Part shown: positions 35,194 to 43,570 of the stretch, one piece after another
Position numbering within the stretch: the first letter of the stretch is position 1
Layout: each line of letters opens with the position of its first letter
Source: CBDFGN01 sp965247065
GTDB taxonomy: Bacteria > Bacteroidota > Bacteroidia > Cytophagales > Cyclobacteriaceae
Reading direction: 5' to 3'
NCBI GenBank assembly: GCA_965247065.1
Contig: CBDFGN010000006.1
Location: 992,001 to 1,056,000 of the forward strand
Length of the DNA: 64,000 bases
Notes under the pieces: model-generated
Told to the model about the DNA's origin: nothing
Database searches by the model: none
Seen by the model: the letters and a program-made list of their open reading frames with translations, nothing else
Made by a program: the position numbers and the translations under genes

Positions 35194-35227
35194 AAATGCC
35201 ATTCCACAAAGGTTTGGCATTTTTTTT
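35194..35227 (+). terminator. Rho-independent terminator of the phasin-like gene
   Basis: Stem aaatgcca (35194-35201) pairs with tggcattt (35215-35222) and runs into a T tract. It is 77 bp past the stop of the phasin-like gene. Confidence 0.75.
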
Positions 35228-35293
35228 ATCTGATGGTCTTGGCAGCGGTGAAGTCCTCTTCATTATTCGGGCCTCCCGGTGGAACTTGATGGC

Positions 35294-35336
35294 AGGATTT
35301 CACCCTATCACCCTATCACTCCATCACCCCATCAAG
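35294..35336. repeat. Short tandem repeat, ccctatcac type
   Basis: A run of degenerate units read as caccctatcaccctatcac then tccatcaccccatcaa. It lies just after the 3' end of the acyl-CoA-binding gene. A similar G-rich run in the reverse sense is at 51200-51290. Confidence 0.6.
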
Positions 35337-35338
35337 AT

Positions 35339-35596
35339 CTACGACTTCATCAGCGAACCGATCAAATCGATATATTCCTGCATGGCCTCTTCCCGCTTTT
35401 GGCCGGCAAGAGACTTCCACGCCCGGTGTTTGGCAACGGCCTTGAAATCGAAACCTCCCGGTTCTGGATGGATGTTATCACCCTCTCTGGCCTGTTTGTA
35501 AAGCCCGTACATCTTCAGAAGTATTTCATTCCCGGGCTTTTCGGACAAATTTTGCGAATTCTCCACTGCCTGGTCAAATTTTTCCCTTAGTTCCAT
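35339..35596 (-). CDS. Acyl-CoA-binding protein
   Basis: An 85-aa four-helix protein with the full ACBP pattern: F-D-Q-A-V-E (about 7), L-S-E-K-P-G-N-E-I-L-L-K-M-Y-G-L-Y-K-Q-A (in two parts, about 17-36), G-D-N (39), P-G-G-F-D-F and A-W-K-S-L-A-G near 60, E-A-M-Q-E-Y-I-D-L-I at the end. It binds long-chain acyl-CoA thioesters in the cytosol. The family is eukaryotic in the main but is known in some bacteria. Its neighbour is a phasin-like protein, which fits lipid or polyester handling. The spacing to citrate synthase is 74 bp. Confidence 0.9.
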   Translation of the reverse strand: MELREKFDQAVENSQNLSEKPGNEILLKMYGLYKQAREGDNIHPEPGGFDFKAVAKHRAWKSLAGQKREEAMQEYIDLIGSLMKS

Positions 35597-35620
35597 TGTT
35601 TTAATCCCGATAACAAATAA

Positions 35621-35642
35621 GCCCGTCTCACCGGAGACGGGC
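35621..35642 (-). terminator. Terminator-like hairpin after citrate synthase
   Basis: A perfect 9-bp stem, gcccgtctc (35621-35629) with gagacgggc (35634-35642), loop accg. Read on the minus strand it lies 28 bp past the citrate synthase stop and is followed by ttatttgtt, moderately T-rich. Confidence 0.7.
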
Positions 35643-35669
35643 CTACGTAATAATTCACCTACCTATTGC

Positions 35670-36962
35670 CTATTTGCGACCTTTGGTTACCGTCCTAAAG
35701 GCCCTTTTGTTTTTCCCCATGTAGATTTGACGAGGACGACCAATCGGCTCATTGTTCTCTCGCATCTCCTTCCATTGGGAAATCCAGCCCGGCAATCTTC
35801 CCATTGCAAACATTACGGTGAACATTTCCACCGGAATACCCATGGCCCGGTATATGATTCCTGAATAGAAATCGACATTCGGATACAATTTTCTGTCGAC
35901 AAAATATGGATCTTCCAGGGCCGCTTCTTCCAGCTTTATGGCAATTTCAAGCACCGGATCCTCAACTTTCAACAGGTTCAGTACCTCGTCAGCCGCCTTC
36001 TTAATTATAGTCGCCCGTGGATCAAAATTCTTATAAACTCTATGCCCAAATCCCATCAGCCGGAATGAATTGTCTTTATCCTTGGCGTATCCTATATACT
36101 TCTCTATATCGCCACCATCGGCGCGAATGTTCTCCAGCATTTCGATAACCGCTGAATTCGCCCCACCATGCAACGGTCCCCAGAGAGCATTTATCCCGGC
36201 AGAAATTGAAGAATAGAGGCTAGCGTGGGAAGAGCCAACCATCCTAACCGTAGAGGTAGAGCAGTTTTGTTCATGTTCAGCATGGAGGATGAGCAGCTTG
36301 TTTAGCGCCCGGGATAAAATTGGGTCGGCCCTATATTCCTTCGAGGGCAAAGAGAACATCATTTTCAGGAAGTTCGAGCAGTAGTCAATCTCGTTATCCG
36401 GGTAGTTGACCGGATGCCCTTTTTCATGTGAATAGGTCCAGGCGGCCATAGTTGGCAACTTTGCAATTATCCTTATGATGCTCAAATTCACTCCCTCCCT
36501 GGATCGGTTGGGATCCAGCGATTCGGGGTAGAACGCCGTAAGGGAAGTAACCAAGGAAGACAAGACCCCCATAGGATGAGCGGCGGCCGGGAATCCCTCG
36601 AGAATGCTTTTGATGTCTTCATGCACCATCGTGTGTTGACGGATGTCCTCTATGAAAGCATTCAGAGTTTTTTTATTGGGTAGCTCCCCGTAGATTATCA
36701 GATAGGTGACTTCCAGGAACGTGGCGTAATTGGCCAGATCCTCAATATTGTAACCGCGGTATCTAAGGATCCCTTTCTCTCCATCCAGAAAGGTGATCTC
36801 ACTGGTTGTAGAACCAGTATTTTTGAATCCGGGATCAAGCGTAATAAGCCCACTTTCCCCACGAAGCTTGCTTATATCAATTGCTTTTTCATTTTCGGTG
36901 CCCTCAACGATTGGCAGTTGATAGGTTTGACCGTCATATTTTAGCTCAGCAAAATCAGACAT
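35670..36962 (-). CDS. gltA: Citrate synthase
   Basis: A 430-aa type II (hexameric) citrate synthase joining acetyl-CoA and oxaloacetate. It has an N-terminal beta domain with D-G-E-K-G-I-L-R-Y-R-G-Y, then the catalytic regions A-E-H-E-Q-N-C-S-T-S-T-V-R, G-P-L-H-G-G-A-N-S-A-V and M-G-F-G-H-R-V-Y-K-N (active-site histidines), and late F-Y-S-G-I-I-Y and M-F-T-V-M-F-A-M-G-R. Length and motifs are full. It appears monocistronic, with its own terminator. Confidence 0.97.
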   Translation of the reverse strand: MSDFAELKYDGQTYQLPIVEGTENEKAIDISKLRGESGLITLDPGFKNTGSTTSEITFLDGEKGILRYRGYNIEDLANYATFLEVTYLIIYGELPNKKTLNAFIEDIRQHTMVHEDIKSILEGFPAAAHPMGVLSSLVTSLTAFYPESLDPNRSREGVNLSIIRIIAKLPTMAAWTYSHEKGHPVNYPDNEIDYCSNFLKMMFSLPSKEYRADPILSRALNKLLILHAEHEQNCSTSTVRMVGSSHASLYSSISAGINALWGPLHGGANSAVIEMLENIRADGGDIEKYIGYAKDKDNSFRLMGFGHRVYKNFDPRATIIKKAADEVLNLLKVEDPVLEIAIKLEEAALEDPYFVDRKLYPNVDFYSGIIYRAMGIPVEMFTVMFAMGRLPGWISQWKEMRENNEPIGRPRQIYMGKNKRAFRTVTKGRK

Positions 36963-37033
36963 GTATTATGGTAGTTGATTGGAGTTCGTTAGAACGGGAG
37001 GCTAAATTACTGAAATTTTGCTATTGCGGGAAG

Positions 37034-37858
37034 CTAATTGCTGCCTAAAATCAAGGGTAGGCCTCCTTCACCTCCTCCAATAACCACTACCTTGGCATTC
37101 GGGGATTTGGACAGCTCCATGGTCGCTTCTATACCCCGCATTTTAAGTAATTCCGCAGTGAGACTACTGTTAATAATGGCATTCGCCCTGGCTTCACCCT
37201 CGGCTGCTATCCTTTTTCTTTCTTTCTCGCTCTCTTCCTTTTCAAGTCGGAATTTATAGGCCAGGGCCTCTTGCTCCTGCTGAAGCTTGCTTTCGATAGC
37301 TACCTTGATCTGGTCCGGTAACACAATTGACCGGATCAAAAGGGCTTTCATGTCGATGTTGTTATTGGCGTCCTTCAGGATCTGTTCGGTCTCGAGGATT
37401 ATGGAACTCTCTACCTCACTTCTTCGTGTAGAGTATATTTCTTCAGCCGTAAATCGACCCATGACCCGCCTAACCGTAGACCGCACTTCCGGAACTACCA
37501 GTCGGTTGACATAGTCGGGGCCGAAATTTTCGTGTAGAAATCCTATTCTGGAATAGGTTGGATGAAATCTCACCGAAACGTCTACGCTTAATGTGAGACC
37601 ACTTTTGTCTAACACATCCATTCGCTCCTCGACCTTGGTCTCCTTCACGTCGTATATGTACATTTCATTCCAGGGCGCCTTCATTATGAAACCGGGGATA
37701 AAAATATTTTCCTTATCTAGACCGGTGGAGAATTTTCGAAAGATCACGGCTCTTTCTCCAGGCTTTATGGTAAGAAAGATGCTGGATGAAAGATAGACCA
37801 CCAGAAAGAAGCCAATGACTCCTACGAAAATCAAGGGAAGAAATCTTCTATTGCTCAT
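37034..37858 (-). CDS. Prohibitin/SPFH-domain membrane protein
   Basis: A 274-aa protein. One N-terminal membrane segment (about 7-28) leads into an SPFH/Band 7 domain: G-E-R-A-V-I-F-R-K-F near residue 34, then D-V-S-V-R-F, V-V-P-E-V-R-S-T-V-R-R-V-M-G, and a long coiled coil (E-K-E-E-S-E-K-E-R-K-R near 205) with a glycine-rich end. The prohibitin type forms ring-like assemblies that hold proteases or organise the membrane. No protease gene lies beside it. It stands alone between citrate synthase and a repeat-rich spacer. Confidence 0.88.
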   Translation of the reverse strand: MSNRRFLPLIFVGVIGFFLVVYLSSSIFLTIKPGERAVIFRKFSTGLDKENIFIPGFIMKAPWNEMYIYDVKETKVEERMDVLDKSGLTLSVDVSVRFHPTYSRIGFLHENFGPDYVNRLVVPEVRSTVRRVMGRFTAEEIYSTRRSEVESSIILETEQILKDANNNIDMKALLIRSIVLPDQIKVAIESKLQQEQEALAYKFRLEKEESEKERKRIAAEGEARANAIINSSLTAELLKMRGIEATMELSKSPNAKVVVIGGGEGGLPLILGSN

Positions 37859-38363
37859 GGTAATTCGGTATTTTGTTTTAATTCAGATAGTGGATTGTAA
37901 AGCTAGTCTATCTTGGTGAAAAAGTGGGCGGGTTAGCGGGTTGGTTTCAGAATAGACTTCCTAAAATGGCGTGGACCATCTAAGAAAAGTGCCTTTCCGT
38001 GAGCGGAAGCGAGGAGTCCACTTTCGAGTGGAGGAGATGGATTCTTCAAGCGACTCTTATTCGTCCGGATTCCGAGATACCGAATAGTGCCGAGTATTAA
38101 TAAGTAATTGCGGAATGCCCCATTCTGTTCCGGACTTCCTTATCCGGAATGGAACCTCTTTGCCTTTTGCCAAGAATTGTCTCGCTGGCCTTGCTCCGCA
38201 GCTTATCGACGAAGCTTGAAGGGTTCATAGCTGAGATCGGACGATGGTGCTCCGTAGTAGCTCCGGGAAGAAGACTTTAGCGTAGGCTCAAAGTGCTTCG
38301 CGATGGCAATATGACGGTTAGGGGGTGGCTCAATATCCGATCAACCATTACCAATTGCAGGAT
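37859..38363. other. 505-bp spacer with small hairpins, no gene
   Basis: Bases 38017-38032 form a 6-bp hairpin with a TTCG loop (tccact/agtgga). The phrase ccttatccggaatggaa near 38145 is a variant of a repeat seen at 10165 and 15245. Bases 38160-38320 are GC-rich with short inverted pieces, like the dispersed intergenic repeats elsewhere. No coding potential that I trust. Confidence 0.45.
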
Positions 38364-39386
38364 TTAAGATACCGATAGTTCCACAATTATCTTTCCAACA
38401 CTCTTTCCGGATTTGAAAAACCTAAGGGCTTGAGGCAATTGTTCAAACGGATAACGATGCCCGACAACGGGTTTACCCAGGTCCATTTTTGCGATATCTT
38501 CCAAAACTGTATGCATCAGTTTCACCTTGGAGTATAACCAGATCAAATTAAAGCCCAAAAGTGATTTGTTCCCTTCTATCAATTTCTGAGGGTCTATTTT
38601 TGGTCTGCTGTAATACGTCAGGGCCAGCTTCAAGTAGTTGGGTTTATCCCCATCATGGGCGTATCGAGCAGATCCGTAAACAATCATCCTTCCCTGTGGT
38701 GCTAATCGGCTAAAGCCTTCCATAAGGATCCGGCCCCCGATACATTCCAGGACCAGGTTCAATTCCCGGCCTTCAAGGCGTCGGTCCAGATCTTTACCGA
38801 AGGTCTTGGACCGAACCAGATACTGGTCATATCCCTCTTGCTGCAATAACTCGAATTTTAATGGGGAACCGACGGTGCCTATCGTGTAGGCTCCCATCTG
38901 TTTGCAAATCCGGTTGGCCCAGATTCCTACACCTCCGGCCGCACTGTGAACCAGAACCACCTGTTCCGGCTCCAGGTTGCCAAGGTAAATTAGCGCATAG
39001 TAGGCAGTGAGAACCTGCACTAAATAGCTGGCGCCCTGGGAAAAGGACCAGCCATCTGGGAGCAGTAGCACGTACCGGCAATCGATGTTGATATGGCTGC
39101 CATATGCTCCGAACCTGGTTATCCCCATAATCCGGTCTCCTGGTTGGAAATTAGTAACTCGACTGCCAGTTTTCAGTACCATGCCCGAATACTCCAATCC
39201 TGGTGTGAACTGCCCTTTCGGAGTAGCGCTGTATAATCCCCAGATGGCAAAGATATCCGCGAAATTTAGCCCTATGGAGTGAATCTCCACTTGAACCTCA
39301 TCGAGGTCGGGATCTTGCAAATGGCTGGTTTCAATATGGAGGTTGTTGATCGACCCTGCATTTAAAGAGTAGCACTGCCTTTCCAT
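38364..39386 (-). CDS. Zinc-free quinone oxidoreductase / VAT1-like MDR alcohol dehydrogenase
   Basis: Start ATG 39386 overlaps the upstream stop (TGATG), preferred over TTG 39389. A 340-aa medium-chain reductase: GroES-like N-terminal half with P-G-L-E-Y-S-G-M-V near residue 65, then V-H-S-A-A-G-G-V-G near 145, the NADPH-binding motif. Structural and catalytic zinc ligands are missing, as in QOR/VAT1-type enzymes that reduce quinones or enones. The last part, P-V-V-G-H-R-Y-P-F-E-Q-L, is typical. It is coupled to the cyclase/TPR relic upstream. Confidence 0.9.
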   Translation of the reverse strand: MERQCYSLNAGSINNLHIETSHLQDPDLDEVQVEIHSIGLNFADIFAIWGLYSATPKGQFTPGLEYSGMVLKTGSRVTNFQPGDRIMGITRFGAYGSHINIDCRYVLLLPDGWSFSQGASYLVQVLTAYYALIYLGNLEPEQVVLVHSAAGGVGIWANRICKQMGAYTIGTVGSPLKFELLQQEGYDQYLVRSKTFGKDLDRRLEGRELNLVLECIGGRILMEGFSRLAPQGRMIVYGSARYAHDGDKPNYLKLALTYYSRPKIDPQKLIEGNKSLLGFNLIWLYSKVKLMHTVLEDIAKMDLGKPVVGHRYPFEQLPQALRFFKSGKSVGKIIVELSVS

Positions 39387-39802
39387 CAACCAGAAATGCG
39401 CGATAATGATGAAGTGAGTTGTTCGTATTTGTCCTTGGCTGCCCTGGCCCTCCCATATTCCGGATCAGCTGATTCCCAAACATCAAGCGCCATGCTCAGC
39501 AGTTCAATAGCCTTTTCATTCTTTCCCTGTTCTGAGAACAGTAAGGCCAATTCGTAGTTGGCTTCCGGATGGTAAGGATCTGTGATAAGGAATTGCTCCA
39601 GAACCTTTATGGCCTCGGCCTGCTCTCCAACTGCCCAAAGGGATTTGGTGATTTTTATATGTGTTTCTGTCACAGAGGCGAGAACGGTCCTCACACTGTT
39701 TATTGCTTCCATCGCCTTCTGCTCGTCTGCGGCCATCAAAGCAGTATATCCGACGATGTCGGTGAACATGATTGCTGCGAGCTGACGAGTTTCCTGTAGC
39801 AT
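39386..39802 (-). pseudogene. Internally deleted adenylate cyclase-TPR protein
   Basis: The 138-aa product opens M-L-Q-E-T-R-Q-L-A-A-I-M-F-T-D-I-V-G-Y-T, the start of a class III cyclase domain, but leaves it after about 35 residues. It continues with TPR helices (A-V-L/I-K-V-L-E-Q-F-L, Y-E-L-A-L-L-F-S-E-Q-G-K-N-E-K-A). The cyclase catalytic core, second metal Asp and TolB-like middle are absent. The intact relative at 43571-45484 has the same two ends with about 500 residues between, so a large in-frame deletion is the simplest origin. It may be a stable TPR stub or a dead gene. Confidence 0.75.
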
Positions 39803-39961
39803 CGGTATTAGTGATTCCGATCAAATTTAAATGATTGCAGCCGTTATCAATAGTCAATCGGTAATAATCAGATAACATGTGGCATGTCGCAACGGAACGG
39901 AGCATCCAGTATACTGTCTTTAAACCTGAAACCTGAAAAAATTGGGACCCCGGACTTGAGG

Positions 39962-42900
39962 CTACTCGGTTGTCATTGGGAAATCACTCCCTCTTGAAAA
40001 AGTATTAGGGTATTGGGAATGACCTTTTATGTCTTTGGTCAACTGGGGCACCTGATCGTCGAGATATGATTTCAGTTCGTACACCGTCACCTTTCCGTCC
40101 TTTGGAGCGCCGTCTGCCTTACCGGAAAGACCCTCAAGGAGTACGTAGGTAAATATTCCGTGGCCAAGTGAGGCGAATTCTCCGGCATACTGTTCACTTC
40201 CAGCAGAGGCCAGCACATGGACTCCGGCACTCCGGGATAGCTGAGCCAGCGCCTTTTCCTCGGCTCCGCCCCGTGTGGCCAGCAGCTCGGTGGATCCGCC
40301 CGAATGGCAGGCGTCAATAACCAGCACTTGCTTCAAGGCCTTGATCTCTTGCAATATCTCCTGAACCAAACCGGCGTAGACCCCCTCTTTTTCAAGATGT
40401 TCTTGTTCATATAGACGGACATTGTCGGTTGGTATAAAATAGAATCGTCCGTCAACCATGCTGCCGTGACCGGCATAGTAGAAATAGAAGACATCCTGAG
40501 GGGTAGCTTTCTTTGTGAGTGCCTTCAGCTTGGATAGAATGTTGGACTTGGTGGCTTCCTGATCGAAAAGAGTTGTTAACTCGATCTTTTTGAAAAGTTT
40601 TTGGCCTTTCTTGGTTAGTAAATCCGAAAATGCCTGGGCGTCGGCTAAAGCGTAATTAAGGTTGAGCTTAGAGTTCCTGTACTGATTAATGCCGATAGCA
40701 AACGATGTAGCAATTAGATATGGGCTTGGTGATGGGTCTGGTGAGTTCCAGTTTCTTCGGGTAAGACTCTATCCGACCCTTGCTCAAAGCGCTTAGAGCA
40801 ATCCGGTTTAGGCCAGGTACCAATTGAAGTTCATAAGGCCGGAAAATAGATTTTCCCTCCTGCAACCCTTCCAATCCTTCTTTATCATCAATAACTCGCT
40901 TACCATTGTGCAGTACTTTTATCTCGGCGATTCCTCCACCCGTGTTGGTCACCTTAACCAGAATTTCCTGTTGGCCCGCCCGGGCGTCCCCTGATTTTGG
41001 GGAGATGATCTCAATTCTGGGAGGTGGTGATTTCGTCAAACTAGTACCAATATCACGGTCTTTGCCCGGTAAAGCCCTTTTGCTCATAACCGATTCAACA
41101 ATTCCCGGTTCATAAAAGTCCTCGAAAAATTGATCCAGCGCGTAGGTATTTAATCCCTTCACAAAATGAATCGACTGCATTGCTTTTTCAGTTGCATAAA
41201 AATGCCCCGATAAGGTTTTTGCCATCCAATTTTTCCGGTCAAGGGCAATATGGCTGTATAGCTCCTTTTTGGACTTTAGGTCCCATACCTTGGTTATTCC
41301 ATCTTGACTACTGGAGACCAGAAACTCCTGATCGGGAGTGAACGATACACTGGTTACGGGAGCCTTGTGGCCGGAGAGAGTAGCGATCACCTCTCCGGAA
41401 TTCAGGTCCCAAACATTGACAATCATATCCTCACCGCCTGAGGCTACCATCTTTTGGTCCGGGCTGAATTCCGCAGAATAGATTCTGCCTTGATGCGCGG
41501 AGAATTGTTGAATCCGTAGGGTAGAAAAAATATCCCAAACCATAATCTCTCCATCCCATCCGCCCGTTAGCATTAATTTGCCATCCGGGCTGAACCCGGT
41601 TGCTTGTACTCGATCCGTGTGCCCAACAAATTCTTTGACGGCAGTGGCGGTGCGAATTTCGGTTAAGCTTGAATTCCAGCTCAAATAGTAGCCATTTGGA
41701 GTGAAGCTAATATCCAATGGGGTGTTCAGCCATTGTCCTGATGGATTTCTAATCCTGCGGTCAAAGCGGCCTGAATCAGCCTCCCAGGACATTACAAGTC
41801 CTTCAAAATGTCCGGAAATAAGCTTTTGTCCATTGGGGTCAAAAGCCAGAGTGAACACTCGATGGGGAGTTTCGCGGTACCACCTCAACTGCCCGGTAGA
41901 GAAGTCCCAGCAATTGATAACCTGATCCTGACCTGCCGTGGCAAACAATTTTCCGTCAGGACTAAATGCCATAGCTAAAACCAATTTTTCGTGCCCGCCA
42001 TATTCACGAATAACTTGTCCAGATTTGAGATCCCAGGCCAGTACCTTCTTTCCAACTTTTTTGGCTATGGTGGTCCCGTCTGGGCTCAAGACGTGATCCT
42101 GGGTTGCTCTCATTATCCAATAATCTACAAGATCTTTCAGAGGACTGAGATAGCCAGATAACACGAGACCTGGCTGAAGATTCTCAAGGTTGTAGACTTG
42201 TGGAACATTGTTTCTACCAAGGAGGAAATCCTGACCCGAAGGGCTTATGTCAAGGCACCTCAAATCTTCAAGAGGACCCAGGTTCACCTCTTTTACCGAG
42301 CCTGGATTATCGAGGGTGAAAATGTGAGCGCTGGTAGAGTCTTTCCTTTGAAAGGAGTCTGAGAGGGCATGATAGAAAAGGGCTGTAACTTTTTCCCCGG
42401 CCGGGTCATATCGAACGTCATTGACAACGGCTTTCAGCCCGCTGGAAATTATCTCTGGGCGTAGTAATATTTGGGGTTGGGTTTTTCCAATGGTCCAAAC
42501 AAGAATACCCTCATCTTCCGAGGCAGTCACGAATGACTTTCCCGTGGGTCCGAAATCAACTAACAGGGTAGAGGATGAGTTATGACGATTATCAGGAAAA
42601 TACTTGTATCTCCCTTTCTCCGTCTGGGTTTCGATGTCCCAAGGTAGGACCTCCCCGTTACCAACTGAGGTCAACAATAAACTCCCATCAGAGCTCACAG
42701 CCATTGCGCGATGGCAGTTTCCCACACAGCTAAGTCGCGCTCCTTGAAAGGATCCAATCGCTTCATTGGAATCAATACCCCACAATTCAGCGGTGTGCTG
42801 GCCTCCACCCAATATAAACTGTCCGGTTTGAGGAAGAAAACGGACCGATTTGTAACCCCGTTTATTTACAATTGTTCGGATTTCTTTTCCGGAGGCGGTT

Positions 42901-43217
42901 TCCCAGAGTTGAACCAGGCCGTCGCCGTTAACTGACAAAAAGTAAGCTGCATCCGGGCTGAAACTTAAGGATCTTACGCTTGCTTGAAGCTGGAAAGCAC
43001 GGACCTCACGGCCAGTTGAAGACTCCCATAATCGAATAGTCCGATCAAGGCCCCCGGTTAGAATAAACTTACCATCCGGGGAGTATTGAACAACCTGCAC
43101 CGAGGCAAAATGCCCTGATTGGATCGAAATTTCTACAGGGTGATCGTTGGGTTTAGTTCCTTGACCCCAAAGGTTTGTTAGCTGGCTAACTAATAAGAGT
43201 TTGATTAGCCACTTCAT
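39962..43217 (-). pseudogene. WD40-repeat and caspase (C14) fusion, interrupted by one frameshift
   Basis: ATG 43217 gives a signal peptide (M-K-W-L-I-K-L-L-L-V ... L-W-G-Q) and a WD40 propeller array of ten or more blades with F-S-P-D-G-K and V-W-D-L endings, to about residue 720. A beta-sandwich linker follows and the frame stops at 40686. From about 40740 the adjacent frame carries A-I-G-I-N-Q-Y-R-N-S, a caspase start, then Y-Y-A-G-H-G-S (catalytic His codon 40466-40468) and V-L-V-I-D-A-C-H-S-G-G-S (catalytic Cys codon 40307-40309), ending at 39962. Both caspase residues are intact, so the product would be a peptidase of about 1085 aa held outside the cytosol. The shift lies at about 40700-40745 (one extra base or two missing) and may be an assembly error. 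Confidence 0.88.
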
Positions 43218-43570
43218 TCTCTTAATGTAGAGATAATTGCCGTGAAAGAGGTAGGTCGGCTTAGAAATGTTCGCAGGACGGTGCACGGATCTCCGCGCTC
43301 AAATCTTGACGATTTCTTAGTGAGAACTTTCTCACTAACTTCTGTCAGCTGGTTGCTTTTAGCTGTGGTGCATGCAAAGACCTTTAGATTACCACACTAG
43401 GATTATTTCAAAGAATCAAGAATTAGGTTTAAGTCGTGGCCACGGTGGTTGTGGAGTTAACACTGGCAGAGGCGCATTAAGCAAAGTTTTAGGCCTTTAG
43501 TCCTATTTGACCTCAAAGGAATATTCAACCCCTTCTTTGGGATCGTCTCGGTATAAATGATCAGCCTTCG

